Shown piece by piece: positions 16,519 through 26,503 of a stretch of DNA of 44,566 nt (the first letter of the stretch is position 1; every line of letters starts with the position of its first letter). The notes beneath the pieces are model-generated. The model saw only the letters and a program-made list of their open reading frames with translations, searched no databases and was not told the origin of the DNA. Position numbers and translations under genes: made by a program. Origin of the DNA: a virus; IMG/VR virus record IMGVR_UViG_3300025012_000161, positions 1-44,566 of that record; one strand, written 5' to 3'.

Positions 16519-18905
16519 TGCGATCAGAACCCAAACCCATAGTATTTGGTTCACTCAATACATATAAAGCAGCCAACACAATTAATGAGAATGAAAGTAC
16601 TATAGCTAAGAATCTTAGCATAGACAAGTCATTGAATGAAGTCAAGCCTCTTGGACCATGGTCTAAGCTTACATATCCTGCATCTATAACATCCTTCTAC
16701 AAATGGGATGGACATCTTTATGTTCAATGTGGTGTTAATCTCTATAAAGATGGAGTTGGTGTATATGTTATTGATAATGCCAGTATGCTTTACTATCACC
16801 CTTTCACCAATGCAAATGGTATAGGATATCTTGTATTCTCTAACTCCGGAGGTAACTACAAGACTGATGGTACAACTTATTCAAAGCTAGGTGTTGACCC
16901 CATGGGTATTCCTCCTACACCCAATGCTGATATAGTTGACCCTGAATCAGAACTCTATAGGGTTTATCTTTCAGGATATTGGTCAGCTACATTTTCAAGC
17001 CCCTATAGAAGTTTGTTAGCCAATAAGAATGTAAAAGTACATACATATCCTCCTGAACCTTATTCTGGTGGTACAGCTACATATTCTCCAAGGTATATTG
17101 AGGTTGATAGGTATAACGACGGTAATAGTACAGTTGAGCTTATAACAGAAAAGAATATATGGGTAACATTTCCAGCTGATTCTCATTTGCCCCTATTCTA
17201 CTTAACATTGGATACGTTGGATATTTCATGGGCTAATATCACTAAGCTTTATTTAAGCATGAGCTCTAATATAAATTTTGCAGTAAATGAATTGGTGGTT
17301 GAGCTTATAACAGATGCATATAACCATACCATATTCCAGCCAGATAAAAATATATGGACCGCACAACAAGGAGCAGCCCACAATCAGGTACATTTCCCAG
17401 GAGCTTTTCCAAGGATACATGACTACCTACCCTATAATTCCGAAGTGGGTGAGGAGCTTACAACACTTCCTCTTAATGCAGTAATAAGAGTACCAATAGC
17501 TGAGATGATAAATAATGAAGAAAAGCTTTATGCTATTGATATCTCATCATTAACTACAGAACAAAAAGCAAGCATAAAGACTGTTGTACTTTCATTAAAT
17601 AAAGCTTCAGCAAGGGCATCAACTAAAACTGGGATAAACGTAAAACAGATGTTGACTCTTCCTGACATACAGATAAATCTTTACAGCATATACGTATCAA
17701 ATTCAACTGGAGTTGGAAGAATAAAAGGTGAAGCTTATTCCTATATAGTAACATATAAAAATGCAATTGGAACTGAGTCAGTAGCTTCACCGCCCAGTCC
17801 ATCTGTTAATCTTAATGATCAGAAGGTTAAGATACCAATAGAAGCTGCTGATGAAAGTGTAGAAAAGATTCTTATCTATCGTGTTGGTGGAGTACAAACA
17901 GAATACAGGTTGGTTGTAGAACTCACAAATGAAACACAAGTCTACATCGATGACAAGATTGATTCAGAACTTGGGGTTAAATACAGTGCATCACTTGACA
18001 AAGCACTCCCACCGCCGATAGGACTTAAAGGATTATTCGAACATCTTAACAGACTGTTTGGCTACAAAGACAATATACTTTACTATTCTGAAAAGAATAA
18101 CTTCGAAGCTTATGGAGATGGGCTATCAAACAAGATTGAGGTAGGAGATTCATCTGCTATTCTTGGTGGAGTATCACTTGGAAATGTAGCCATAGCAATA
18201 AAGGCTAATAACAAGATTTATGTTATATCACAATTAAGTGAAGGAATATTCAGCCCCAAGAGTATAATAATTCAGGATAGTCCAGTAACTGACAATGCTT
18301 TATTTCCAGATCAATCAGGAGTTACATTTCTGGGTAAAGAAGGTATATATGAATTCAATACTGTACAAGCTTTAGAAAAGGCTATGGAGGTAAAGAATAA
18401 ATTTGTAGGAGCAGCCGGTAGATTATTCAAGGCAGGAAATCGTATAGTCTGTACTAATCCTGGTTTGATAATTAACACTGTTCTTAATCTGATAACAGAA
18501 ACAGCATTTGGCAACACATTAACATATGCTGATGCAGTAGACAATAAGATTTACCTCGGGTTCAGCAATGGAGATATATACATAGAAGATGCAGCTGGTA
18601 CACTTTATCCTTTCAATATGGAGTATCAGACAAAACAATTTGAATATGAATTACCCCAGCTGTATAAATATGGAAGGGTATTCATGGCAACAGTCAATAT
18701 AGTTTCAGGAACATGCACTGCTAAATTTTATGCTGATGATGTTCTGATATATACTAAAGCTTTGAGCAATGGTAGGAATTACTTTAAACTTCCCCCATAC
18801 TATAAAGGAAAGAGACTTTGCACTAAAATAGAAGCTGTAGGTAATGTAACAATAAATAGTCCAGCACTAGTTATAGGAAATCTACCGGAAGAAAAATACA
18901 GATAA
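16518..18905 (+). CDS. Large tail protein, probably the nozzle/tail stabilisation protein
   Basis: This is a 795-residue, beta-rich protein with many short Gly/Asn/Tyr repeats suggestive of a propeller or fibre-like fold, e.g. 'LFEHLNRLFGYKDNILYYSE' and 'GGVSLGNVAIAIKANNKIYVISQ'. 'LYVQCGVNLYKDG' and 'KIYLGFSNGDIYIED' resemble strands of podovirus nozzle proteins (T7 gp12 / P22 gp10 types). Position between adaptor/fibre genes and the ejection block fits that role. A linker around 400-480 reads like an Ig/FnIII-type domain ('GEAYSYIVTYKNAIGTESVAS'). The exact family is not recognised. Confidence 0.6.
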   Translation: MRSEPKPIVFGSLNTYKAANTINENESTIAKNLSIDKSLNEVKPLGPWSKLTYPASITSFYKWDGHLYVQCGVNLYKDGVGVYVIDNASMLYYHPFTNANGIGYLVFSNSGGNYKTDGTTYSKLGVDPMGIPPTPNADIVDPESELYRVYLSGYWSATFSSPYRSLLANKNVKVHTYPPEPYSGGTATYSPRYIEVDRYNDGNSTVELITEKNIWVTFPADSHLPLFYLTLDTLDISWANITKLYLSMSSNINFAVNELVVELITDAYNHTIFQPDKNIWTAQQGAAHNQVHFPGAFPRIHDYLPYNSEVGEELTTLPLNAVIRVPIAEMINNEEKLYAIDISSLTTEQKASIKTVVLSLNKASARASTKTGINVKQMLTLPDIQINLYSIYVSNSTGVGRIKGEAYSYIVTYKNAIGTESVASPPSPSVNLNDQKVKIPIEAADESVEKILIYRVGGVQTEYRLVVELTNETQVYIDDKIDSELGVKYSASLDKALPPPIGLKGLFEHLNRLFGYKDNILYYSEKNNFEAYGDGLSNKIEVGDSSAILGGVSLGNVAIAIKANNKIYVISQLSEGIFSPKSIIIQDSPVTDNALFPDQSGVTFLGKEGIYEFNTVQALEKAMEVKNKFVGAAGRLFKAGNRIVCTNPGLIINTVLNLITETAFGNTLTYADAVDNKIYLGFSNGDIYIEDAAGTLYPFNMEYQTKQFEYELPQLYKYGRVFMATVNIVSGTCTAKFYADDVLIYTKALSNGRNYFKLPPYYKGKRLCTKIEAVGNVTINSPALVIGNLPEEKYR

Positions 18906-18917
18906 AGGAGAAAACAA

Positions 18918-19496
18918 ATGGCCGAAGACAGCACAGCACTTTGGGGAGCAGTTCCAATTCTTGGTGGATTATTCTCAGCTTTAGCTGCAGGTAAAGCAAA
19001 GCAGCCCACGGGAAATCAGACTACACTTTCTCCAGAACAACAGAAGATATGGAATGAAATACTTATTCCCGAGTTGATGCAGAGATATTCCAGCTATGGA
19101 AAGTTCAATCCTCAGCAAAGAAATTTGTATCTTTCTGATATTCTTGGTGGAGTAAACGATGGATACAGTGGTAATGTAGAAGCCGTAAATGGATTGAATA
19201 TAGATCCTGCTACAAGAAAAAGTCTTCTATTCCAAGTAGATAGAGACAAGGCTAAGAATACCGCAGCAGGCTATCGTAGCCTGGTTGATATGGAGAATCA
19301 GAGATACGATGACACATTCAATATAGCTCAGGGGCTTGGTACCACCAAAACCACCCAGTTCAATCCATATCCTCAAGACCCAGGAGGTGCTGCTATGTGG
19401 GGGAATCTATCAAACACATTGGGCTATCTTGGAGGTAACATGATGGGCTATAATGGAAATTATTTCAAGGATAAGATGGGTATTAATTTTGGCTAA
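18918..19496 (+). CDS. Probable internal virion/ejection protein (small)
   Basis: This is a 192-residue protein with AAGGAG 7 bases upstream. The N-terminus has a hydrophobic Gly/Ala segment ('WGAVPILGGLFSALAAG'), as in ejection proteins that form membrane channels (T7 gp14 / P22 gp7 type). 'LSPEQQKIWNEILIPELMQRYSS' resembles small virion-internal proteins, and the rest is Gly/Asn/Tyr-rich. It is the first of four consecutive genes between the nozzle and the lysis block that probably make the injected proteins. The family is uncertain. Confidence 0.6.
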   Translation: MAEDSTALWGAVPILGGLFSALAAGKAKQPTGNQTTLSPEQQKIWNEILIPELMQRYSSYGKFNPQQRNLYLSDILGGVNDGYSGNVEAVNGLNIDPATRKSLLFQVDRDKAKNTAAGYRSLVDMENQRYDDTFNIAQGLGTTKTTQFNPYPQDPGGAAMWGNLSNTLGYLGGNMMGYNGNYFKDKMGINFG

Positions 19497-19570
19497 TACG
19501 TTGGATATACTCATTAGTGTATTCATTAGTTCGTAAAATCAACGTATTCATACGACCAATATGAAACCGT
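19496..19570 (+). repeat. Non-coding repeat element A (stem plus conserved box)
   Basis: ATACGTTG (19496-19503) and CAACGTAT (19540-19547) are inverted, 36 bases apart. ATACGACCAATATGAAA (19550-19566) follows at once and is identical, base for base, to 27876-27892, where the same order of parts occurs. The short TTCAT/ATGAA arms around ACGACCA could make a second small hairpin. It fills the only substantial gap in the ejection gene block. Confidence 0.7.
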
Positions 19571-19595
19571 AATTTGACTAATATGGAGGAAAATC

Positions 19596-20594
19596 ATGGA
19601 TACTTCCGACGGACTTTTAAAATATATCCTCGGTGGATACAATGCTTCTAAACAAGATGCAGTTACTAAATCTGGGAATCTGTTACAGAGTCTTATGTAC
19701 TTTGGTGGAGCTCCCGATCAGACTCAGGCTGTAGACCTTAAGAATACTTTGGGGTTTGATTGGCCCAGAGAAATGATAACTCCTCCTTCAGTAAAGACTC
19801 CTTCTCTCTCGGGGATATTCAATGGAGCTGGAGGATTCAATCCTGGTATGCTTCCTGATACTTCTGTATCTGTGAATCCAGGAGAATATAAATACAAGCC
19901 TGCTATGGGGTCAGAAGCTCTTGAGCTGGTAAAGCTGTTAAGTAAGCAGAAAGAGACTCAGAAACTTCCTACTCCTAACAATGTCATAGGCAGTATCATG
20001 TCGAAGAGGTCACAAGGTCTTGATCTTTCAGACGAAGAATCAATGTTATATGATGAATATCGTACAGGAAAACTTCCCTGGTTCTCTGAGTATATGGGAG
20101 GAGATGAACTTGATTTAGCAGCTGGTGTAGCTGGAGGCTTACGTACTTCTGCTAACAAAGATGCTGACATTGAGATGGATATGAAAAAGCTTTCTCAGAA
20201 ATCAATGTATGATGAGAAACTGTTGAAGCTAAAACAGCAGGCAGAAAACAATCTCATGACAAGACATAAGCAGAATCTTATCAGCACAGATGAATTTCGT
20301 AAAGGTATGCTGAACTTGAAGAAGAAAGATAGTACAATTAAAAATCTGGTATTGACTAGTCTTCTTGAGGGCGAAGATTTACCTGATATAGACTTCAGTG
20401 CTTTCTACGGAGTTAAGCTTCCAGAGCAGGGTGGAATAACTGTTAACAAAGACCAAGCAGTTGCTGTAGTAAAAAGAATTAAAGCTTTCAAGGGTACAGA
20501 TGAAGAAAGAAAGAAGTTGGTAACAAAACTCTTAGGAGAATATACGCCTCCTGATCGTGAATTCATTTGGAATCTTTACAGCCAGGGTGAATAA
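19596..20594 (+). CDS. Internal virion/ejection-type protein
   Basis: This is a 332-residue protein with GGAGG 6 bases before the ATG. The N-terminal third is Gly/Pro/Asn-rich and probably disordered. Residues 185-260 are a long charged helix ('DADIEMDMKKLSQKSMYDEKLLKLKQQAENN' in outline), and the C-terminus is helical and basic. No family is recognised. Gene order (nozzle, small ejection protein, this, very large ejection protein) matches the mid-size ejection protein of other podoviruses. It is separated by only 2 bases from the next gene. Confidence 0.6.
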   Translation: MDTSDGLLKYILGGYNASKQDAVTKSGNLLQSLMYFGGAPDQTQAVDLKNTLGFDWPREMITPPSVKTPSLSGIFNGAGGFNPGMLPDTSVSVNPGEYKYKPAMGSEALELVKLLSKQKETQKLPTPNNVIGSIMSKRSQGLDLSDEESMLYDEYRTGKLPWFSEYMGGDELDLAAGVAGGLRTSANKDADIEMDMKKLSQKSMYDEKLLKLKQQAENNLMTRHKQNLISTDEFRKGMLNLKKKDSTIKNLVLTSLLEGEDLPDIDFSAFYGVKLPEQGGITVNKDQAVAVVKRIKAFKGTDEERKKLVTKLLGEYTPPDREFIWNLYSQGE

Positions 20595-20596
20595 TC

Positions 20597-23500
20597 ATGC
20601 CACTTTCTAAAGAAGATTTTCTCAGTGGACATATTACTTCTAAGCCTTTATCTGCAGCTGATTTTGGTATAGGTACTGGTAATGTCATGACTGTAACTCC
20701 TTCAGGAGTAGAGGGTGAAGAACCTTCACTTGCTGAGCTTATGTATAAAGCTGATGGTCTTGTTCCTATGGGGGTTAAAGATACTCCTTACAGAAGACAA
20801 ACCATTACTCAAGGAAACTTCACCAATTTTACTATTCCCAGAGATACAGCTATACTTAGCACAGTAGGTGTTGAACCCGAAACTCCTGATCAGCCTCATT
20901 CATTACTGCAGAAGATGTTTAAGGCCTTGGATTTTCCTGGCTCTAAGGTAAGAGAGTTGATGTCTGGTATGCCTGCTGAAGAAGGTAATAACTGGGCAAA
21001 GATACTTGAACAAAATCTCCTGCCTAAGCTTGGTGTTGATATCCTTGACTATGAAGAACCACAAGACTTGAAAGCTAAGATATATAAGAAGCTTCTGCAG
21101 AACAGCATGGAAAAGCAATACAACCCAATGGCAATTGATCCCAACATTCCAGATGTCATTCCTGGAACGAATGTAAAGAGAAGCTTTGTTGATCAGTTCA
21201 AAAGAATGATGTCGGATGTAACTAATCCTGCATGGCATCAGGAGAAAGCTATACAGAGCACTGGATTGGCTATGGATATATTAACAGATCCTATAGCTAC
21301 ACTAGGTCCTGGTATACTTGCTAAAGAATCAGCTACTGGCTCAAGAACTTTGTTGTCTTTGAGAACTCCTGAAGCTATGGGAATGAAGTCGCATTTCATC
21401 GACTTGACACCCAAGTTCATAAACACCAGAGTTAATTCAACACTTGCAGATGTAGGCAATACAATAGCAAAGACAAGAGTAGGACAGGTTATAGGCAAAG
21501 CTTTGATGCCGGGATTTGGGCTACCAAAAGATTACTACAACATGCATCAAGACCAGCTTGATAAGATTAACTACAATGTACAGAAGCTGTATGAACTTGC
21601 AGACCAGAAATTCAAACATCTTTCAGATGATGAACTAAAAGCTGTATCTCATTTTGTAGAAGGTAACACTGCTCCACTTGCTAGCCTTACTCCTGAAGGT
21701 AGGGTAAGAGTTCAGCAAGCAGCACAAGACTTTACTGTATTCAGAGATGACTTTGCAAATAAACTAGTTGCTAGTGGTGTATTGAAGACACAGCCGACCA
21801 ATGCAAACTATGTTCCACATATATATCCTGGACAGACCAAACAAGAATGGATTCGTACAGGACCTATGGGTAGTATAAAAGAAGGTAGTCCTTTCTTCAC
21901 TAAACAGAGAAAGTATACTACACTTGAAGAAGCAATGCTTACTGGAAAGGAACCTGTAGAAAAGATTGATGACATACTCAGATTCTACGGCAGTGCTGGT
22001 TACACTGAAATGGGCAAGAGAGAACTCATTGACAAGACTGTTAATCAGTTTGGAATAAAGGTACATAACATAATTCAGGCAGAAAAAGCTATGGCTAATT
22101 ATGGTCCTGACTTCGGTATCTTCGCTCCACGAGGAACAATGAGTTTTCACAAAGAAGCATATGTACCTAAGAACATTCTCAAGAGTCAGGGAAATCTTAT
22201 TCAGGTAGATGTTAATGATTTGAAGATGGGTAACATGTTATCAAAGAATGTTCCAGTATATATACTACCCAAATCAATAGCAGACAACCTCAATAGAGTG
22301 GAGAAAGTATTTGGAAATGATGAAGCTACAAAAGGTATTATAGGACTATATGACAGACTACTTCAATTCTGGAAGGGTAGAGTAACTGTTACATCTCCTG
22401 GCTTCCACCTCAGAAACTCCTATTCAAACGTAGCAAATGCCTACTTAGGAGGTCTTGAGGATTTCTCACGATATAAGACAGCCTATAATATTGCATCAGG
22501 CAAGCAGGGTACGTTTGCTGGCAAATCTTATGATACAATTCTTGATCTAGCCAAACGTCATGGTATATATTCACCAACAGCCGGACATTGGATGAAGGAT
22601 ATGTTTGGTCCAGAAATTCTTAAACCAGCTTCTGTACAACAACTTGTCAATCCTTTGTCTACAAGATTTGGACTAGTTGAGGGGGGAAGGAAGGTTGGTT
22701 CATCTGTTGAGAATAATGCAAGGCTAGCAATGTTCATAGACAGGTTAGCTAAAGGTGATACACCTATACAAGCTTCACTCCACACTAAGAAGTACCTGTT
22801 TGATTATTCTGAACTTACTTCATTCGAACAGAATGTAATGAAAAGAACCATCCCCTTCTATTGTGTTCCGGATGATTCTGAAGCCCTGACTAAAGAAGGA
22901 TGGAAGCTTAGAAAAGATCTTAAGGTTGGAGAGCTTATTCTTACTTACAATATTGAAAAGGATCTGCTTGAATGGAAGCCGATACAGGGTCTTGCCTCAT
23001 TTGAATACAATCAAGACATCAATGTTATAAGTAATGGGGCAAAGAAGTTTAGATGTACTTCAGAACACAAATGGCCTGTTCACAGAGTCTATAAAGATAC
23101 AAGAAGCCTAGTAAAGTTTGAAGATCTTAAGGCTGGACATAGACTTATAATGTCGGCTTCTTGTGAAGAAAATGTAGGCAGTATATTCACCCCTGAACAA
23201 GCAGCACTATATGGATGGATAATAACAGACGGTACCTGGAGATTCAGAGGTAATCATTGTGAATCAAGAATCTATCAGAAAGAAAAATTCCTTGACGAAA
23301 TTGAAAAGCTTGTTGAGAATAAGGGAAAATGTGTTAATGGGGTAAGAAGATATAGGGTTACCAAAGAAAAACTTAAGCCTTTGTATGAACACCTCAAGAA
23401 TTTTGATCCTGTGTCAATAGTATTGAAACTTGATAAAGCAGCAAGTCAGGCTATGTATGAAGCTATGTATATGGCAGAAGGTTCACAGACAACAGAGAAG

Positions 23501-24472
23501 ACAGGAAATAGTTATTTCTTTTCACAAACTGAAAAACATGAGAAGAACAAGAAGATAAAAGAAGCATTTCAAATACTATGCACACTGCTTGGTAAAACTA
23601 CAACATATACTAACAGGGGTATAAAGATAGTTAGAGGAAGTAGATACAAAAAAGTATGTGCTTCAGAAATATACACCGAACATTATTCAGGTGTAGTATG
23701 GTGTCCTAATACAGAAAACCAAACTTGGGTAATGAGACAAGAAGGGCAGATAGTACTAACGGGTAACACCTGGATGAGAAAGAACTTAGCCTTACAGGCA
23801 GAAGGTGTAATAACTTCTCCAAGAATGGCAGCCACAGTTGGTAAGATAACAGGTAATACTTATGGGAAGAATGATAAGCTTCCTCTTGAGGATATGCCGA
23901 TAGATTCTAGGACTCCATTGACAATAAATGTATCTGGAGGTAAGGCTCCTACAATTGCTAGACTTGATCTACCCATTGGAGATCTTCAAGGCGATAAAAT
24001 GGGATTCTCTCCTATCTTTAGTATTGCTAAGAACTTATACAGTATGGCAGCTAACAAAGATGAAGCAGATAAAGCAGCTCCTGAACTACTTCAAGTCATA
24101 CACGATAATCTTCCAGACGTAGCTAAGGAGACACTTGACATACCAACTATTAAACATAAACATACAGGGGAAGAAGTAATTGGTATGGACCCTAGGGTAT
24201 CAAATATCATGACACAGATTACCCCAGTTATGTCTAAGATATCCAGGCTGGTACCTACTGAGGGTAACTTAGCTGACCCAGGATATCAGAAAAGAATATC
24301 TTCATTCTTTGGAGGTATGTCAATTTCAACAGTTGATCTTAGACATAACAGAGCACTGAAGCAATTGGCTACTAAGGCAGCTATCAATAACACAATAAAG
24401 AATGCAGAAAGAGAAGGTACACTTAAGCCTGCAGCAGTTAACATACTTCGCAAATACTTTAAGCTTCAATAG
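20597..24472 (+). CDS. Very large ejection-type (polyvalent) protein interrupted by an intein
   Basis: This encodes 1291 residues. Residues 756-1057 are an intein, and the spliced protein would have 989 residues. The extein 'SELTSFEQNVMKRTIPFY' joined to 'TWMRKNL' restores a segment I recognise from phage large polyvalent proteins and internal virion proteins (LPD38-like, 'PFYTW.RKN'). 'KFKHLSDDELKAVSHFVEG' and 'NYVPHIYPG' are other conserved-looking patches. Such proteins are packaged in the head and ejected with the DNA. The ribosome site before the ATG is weak (GGGTGA), but the start lies 3 bases after the previous stop, so coupling is likely. Confidence 0.8.
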   Translation: MPLSKEDFLSGHITSKPLSAADFGIGTGNVMTVTPSGVEGEEPSLAELMYKADGLVPMGVKDTPYRRQTITQGNFTNFTIPRDTAILSTVGVEPETPDQPHSLLQKMFKALDFPGSKVRELMSGMPAEEGNNWAKILEQNLLPKLGVDILDYEEPQDLKAKIYKKLLQNSMEKQYNPMAIDPNIPDVIPGTNVKRSFVDQFKRMMSDVTNPAWHQEKAIQSTGLAMDILTDPIATLGPGILAKESATGSRTLLSLRTPEAMGMKSHFIDLTPKFINTRVNSTLADVGNTIAKTRVGQVIGKALMPGFGLPKDYYNMHQDQLDKINYNVQKLYELADQKFKHLSDDELKAVSHFVEGNTAPLASLTPEGRVRVQQAAQDFTVFRDDFANKLVASGVLKTQPTNANYVPHIYPGQTKQEWIRTGPMGSIKEGSPFFTKQRKYTTLEEAMLTGKEPVEKIDDILRFYGSAGYTEMGKRELIDKTVNQFGIKVHNIIQAEKAMANYGPDFGIFAPRGTMSFHKEAYVPKNILKSQGNLIQVDVNDLKMGNMLSKNVPVYILPKSIADNLNRVEKVFGNDEATKGIIGLYDRLLQFWKGRVTVTSPGFHLRNSYSNVANAYLGGLEDFSRYKTAYNIASGKQGTFAGKSYDTILDLAKRHGIYSPTAGHWMKDMFGPEILKPASVQQLVNPLSTRFGLVEGGRKVGSSVENNARLAMFIDRLAKGDTPIQASLHTKKYLFDYSELTSFEQNVMKRTIPFYCVPDDSEALTKEGWKLRKDLKVGELILTYNIEKDLLEWKPIQGLASFEYNQDINVISNGAKKFRCTSEHKWPVHRVYKDTRSLVKFEDLKAGHRLIMSASCEENVGSIFTPEQAALYGWIITDGTWRFRGNHCESRIYQKEKFLDEIEKLVENKGKCVNGVRRYRVTKEKLKPLYEHLKNFDPVSIVLKLDKAASQAMYEAMYMAEGSQTTEKTGNSYFFSQTEKHEKNKKIKEAFQILCTLLGKTTTYTNRGIKIVRGSRYKKVCASEIYTEHYSGVVWCPNTENQTWVMRQEGQIVLTGNTWMRKNLALQAEGVITSPRMAATVGKITGNTYGKNDKLPLEDMPIDSRTPLTINVSGGKAPTIARLDLPIGDLQGDKMGFSPIFSIAKNLYSMAANKDEADKAAPELLQVIHDNLPDVAKETLDIPTIKHKHTGEEVIGMDPRVSNIMTQITPVMSKISRLVPTEGNLADPGYQKRISSFFGGMSISTVDLRHNRALKQLATKAAINNTIKNAEREGTLKPAAVNILRKYFKLQ
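22862..23767 (+). other. LAGLIDADG intein (302 residues) inside the ejection protein
   Basis: This region codes for residues 756-1057 of the host protein. Block A begins at Cys756 ('CVPDDSEALTKEGWKL', then 'DLKVGELILTYN'). Block B is 'CTSEHKWPV' with the TxxH pair Thr821/His824. The endonuclease motifs are 'LYGWIITDG' (871-879, Asp878) and 'AMYMAEGS' (956-963, Glu961), so the homing nuclease may be intact. The C-terminal splice region is 'VVWCPNTENQTWVMRQEG', ending 'LTGN' at Asn1057, with Thr1058 as the +1 residue. A Gly replaces the usual penultimate His, as in other phage inteins ending TGN. Without it, the extein reads through in frame. Confidence 0.9.
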
Positions 24473-24482
24473 GAGGTGATTC

Positions 24483-26141
24483 TTGGACGCTAGAAGATTA
24501 TCATATTCAAATCCATTTGATTCAACAGGTTTCGATAAACTCTCTGATATACTTGGTTCTGTTAAAGCCTATATGAGGAATACTCCTCTTGGCCAAGGAC
24601 TTAACAAGTTCAATAACTTTACAGCAAGGACTATCGGTGCTGAGACTCCAGAAGAACTTGAGAGTCAGAAGCTACTACAGTTTGCACTTGAGAATATGAA
24701 TCCTGCGGTGATAGCTTCACTGAAAGACATATCTCCCATAGTCAAACCAGCTAGTGCCGAACTGTTGAGAAGGATAGCAAAGATAAAATCAGAAATACCT
24801 AATGCTAAGCCTTCACTTGTCAAAGCTTCTGTACCCCCACAGATGTTCAATAAGTATCAAGGTGAATTGAAAGATATTCTTGGAGGGGGTACAATAAAAG
24901 ATGAAGCTATTGCTAATGCAATGGGCAAAGTTGATGACAGATATAATATATCCACAAACAAGTTTCCTGAAGAATTTGAAGAATTACAACAAACTTTAAA
25001 TGCAGGAAGTGATCAAGATGTTATATTACTAAATGCAAATAAAAAGATTAATGAGCCTGATGTGTTCTATAGTGACCCCAAGACAGGTGAGACTAATATG
25101 TATGGGGCATTAGATGACCTTAACAGTGGAATGCATCCCCAAGTAAAAGGTGTAGGTGATGTAGAAGATATGATTAGTGACATAGAATATAGACTTGGTG
25201 AACTGGATGGAAAAGATTATGCTGATGAATTAGGTAAGTTAATAGAAAGATATGCACCACAATTAACAAATAAATACCTTTCAGCTACACGCTCAAAAGA
25301 TTATGAATCAACTATGGATAAGCTAAGTCAGCTTGAAGATTCACTTTATGAGTCATTATATAATGGAGATGTATCAATTGGGGGTGCTGGTAAATACAAT
25401 TTAGGGTGGATGAGAGGCGATCAGCTCGATGACTATAGATATAAGCTTACCGATCCTAATATATTACAGGACCCAAACAGGAAGTTCAAAGATTCCTATC
25501 TCATAGATGAAATACAATCTGACCTTGACACCTGGAAGAGGCCTAAGCGTAGAGATAGTTTACAGACATATTCACCCCAAGAAATTTTAAATTGGGCTGA
25601 AAAAGATCCAACTCTAGGACCTAGAAGTTTTAGTTATTTAATGGAAAAATCTAAAGGATATAATGATGCCTTAGATTTTGTAAACAGGATTGGTAATAAT
25701 GTTAAACCTAATCCCAATGAATATAATCCTAGAATGGACTACTGGAAATATATAGTGGATACATTTGTGGATAAACATGATGTACCCTATGGCCCTGACC
25801 TCAAATCATCACTTGGTCCTGTAGGATATGCATATTCAAATTGGGCAGACACCCTCATGACCAATGTAATACAACAAGCAGTAAAAGATCAAGCACCTGG
25901 AATATTTCTACACTCTCCTGAATCTATAAAGCTGAAAGGTGATGCTGCCGGTATGATAGATTCAGTAAATGAAAAATACTATGACAAGCTACCCAAGAGA
26001 TTTGGATTTGAATTGACACAAGATCACCCATTTGCTTTTAACAAGTCAATTAGTAGCAGAGACCCAAATTTTGATATAAACAATCTTCCCTCTGGTAAAG
26101 TCCCCATGTGGTACTTAGACCTTTCGGATATCCTACGATAA
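24483..26141 (+). CDS. Large ejection/polyvalent-type protein, TTG start
   Basis: This encodes 552 residues. It starts with TTG, preceded by a perfect AGGAGGTGA 5-6 bases upstream; no in-frame ATG nearby has a comparable site. The C-terminal part ('YLIDEIQSDLDTW', 'NWADTLMTNVIQQAVKDQ', 'SVNEKYYDKLPKRFGF') matches a domain in phage polyvalent proteins ('EEIQSD...W..l.lk..l..a...YDk.lpk'), of unknown enzymatic role. The N-terminal third is helical and Pro/Lys-rich. It is the last gene of the internal-protein block and is followed by repeat element B. Confidence 0.65.
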   Translation: MDARRLSYSNPFDSTGFDKLSDILGSVKAYMRNTPLGQGLNKFNNFTARTIGAETPEELESQKLLQFALENMNPAVIASLKDISPIVKPASAELLRRIAKIKSEIPNAKPSLVKASVPPQMFNKYQGELKDILGGGTIKDEAIANAMGKVDDRYNISTNKFPEEFEELQQTLNAGSDQDVILLNANKKINEPDVFYSDPKTGETNMYGALDDLNSGMHPQVKGVGDVEDMISDIEYRLGELDGKDYADELGKLIERYAPQLTNKYLSATRSKDYESTMDKLSQLEDSLYESLYNGDVSIGGAGKYNLGWMRGDQLDDYRYKLTDPNILQDPNRKFKDSYLIDEIQSDLDTWKRPKRRDSLQTYSPQEILNWAEKDPTLGPRSFSYLMEKSKGYNDALDFVNRIGNNVKPNPNEYNPRMDYWKYIVDTFVDKHDVPYGPDLKSSLGPVGYAYSNWADTLMTNVIQQAVKDQAPGIFLHSPESIKLKGDAAGMIDSVNEKYYDKLPKRFGFELTQDHPFAFNKSISSRDPNFDINNLPSGKVPMWYLDLSDILR

Positions 26142-26142
26142 G

Positions 26143-26173
26143 TACGTTGGTCCTATAATCCTTTTATGCAAGC
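26143..26173 (+). repeat. Non-coding repeat element B
   Basis: TACGTTGG (26143-26150), as in elements A and C, is followed by ATCCTTTTATGCAAGC (26158-26173), which is identical to 38269-38284 in element D. It therefore joins the two halves of the repeat family in a short form. It lies between the ejection genes and the lysis block, 34 bases before the next start codon. Confidence 0.6.
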
Positions 26174-26206
26174 AAATTGACAACTTATGGTAAGGAGGAT
26201 GTATCT

Positions 26207-26503
26207 ATGGAGGACCTAATCAAAGATCATGCTGCACTTGTAGTTGTATTGATATCTGCCCTAAGTTCAGGTCTCCTTGGATGCTTGATATATATCTTCA
26301 TCAGTCTCAGAGATGAGGTAAGGGAAGTCAGGACACTCCTTGAAAAGTTAACTGGCAATATATTCAAGAGACTTAACAGAGCAGAAAGAAGCCTTGATAG
26401 ACTCTGGGAAGCACATAGAATTCATATGCAAGAAGGTGGATGTATACAACCCCACCTAAACTTTGATAAGGAGGATGACGATGCCGATGAAAGTGAGTTC
26501 TAA
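26207..26503 (+). CDS. Small membrane protein of the lysis block (holin or inner-membrane spanin candidate)
   Basis: This is a 98-residue protein. The start at 26207 has GGAGG 9 bases upstream. Residues 8-33 ('AALVVVLISALSSGLLGCLIYIFI') are one transmembrane segment. A charged helical stretch follows ('RDEVREVRTLLEKLTGN'), likely a coiled coil, then an acidic tail. One membrane segment plus a coiled coil fits an i-spanin; being directly before lysozyme fits a holin. It overlaps the lysozyme gene by 23 bases. Confidence 0.6.
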   Translation: MEDLIKDHAALVVVLISALSSGLLGCLIYIFISLRDEVREVRTLLEKLTGNIFKRLNRAERSLDRLWEAHRIHMQEGGCIQPHLNFDKEDDDADESEF

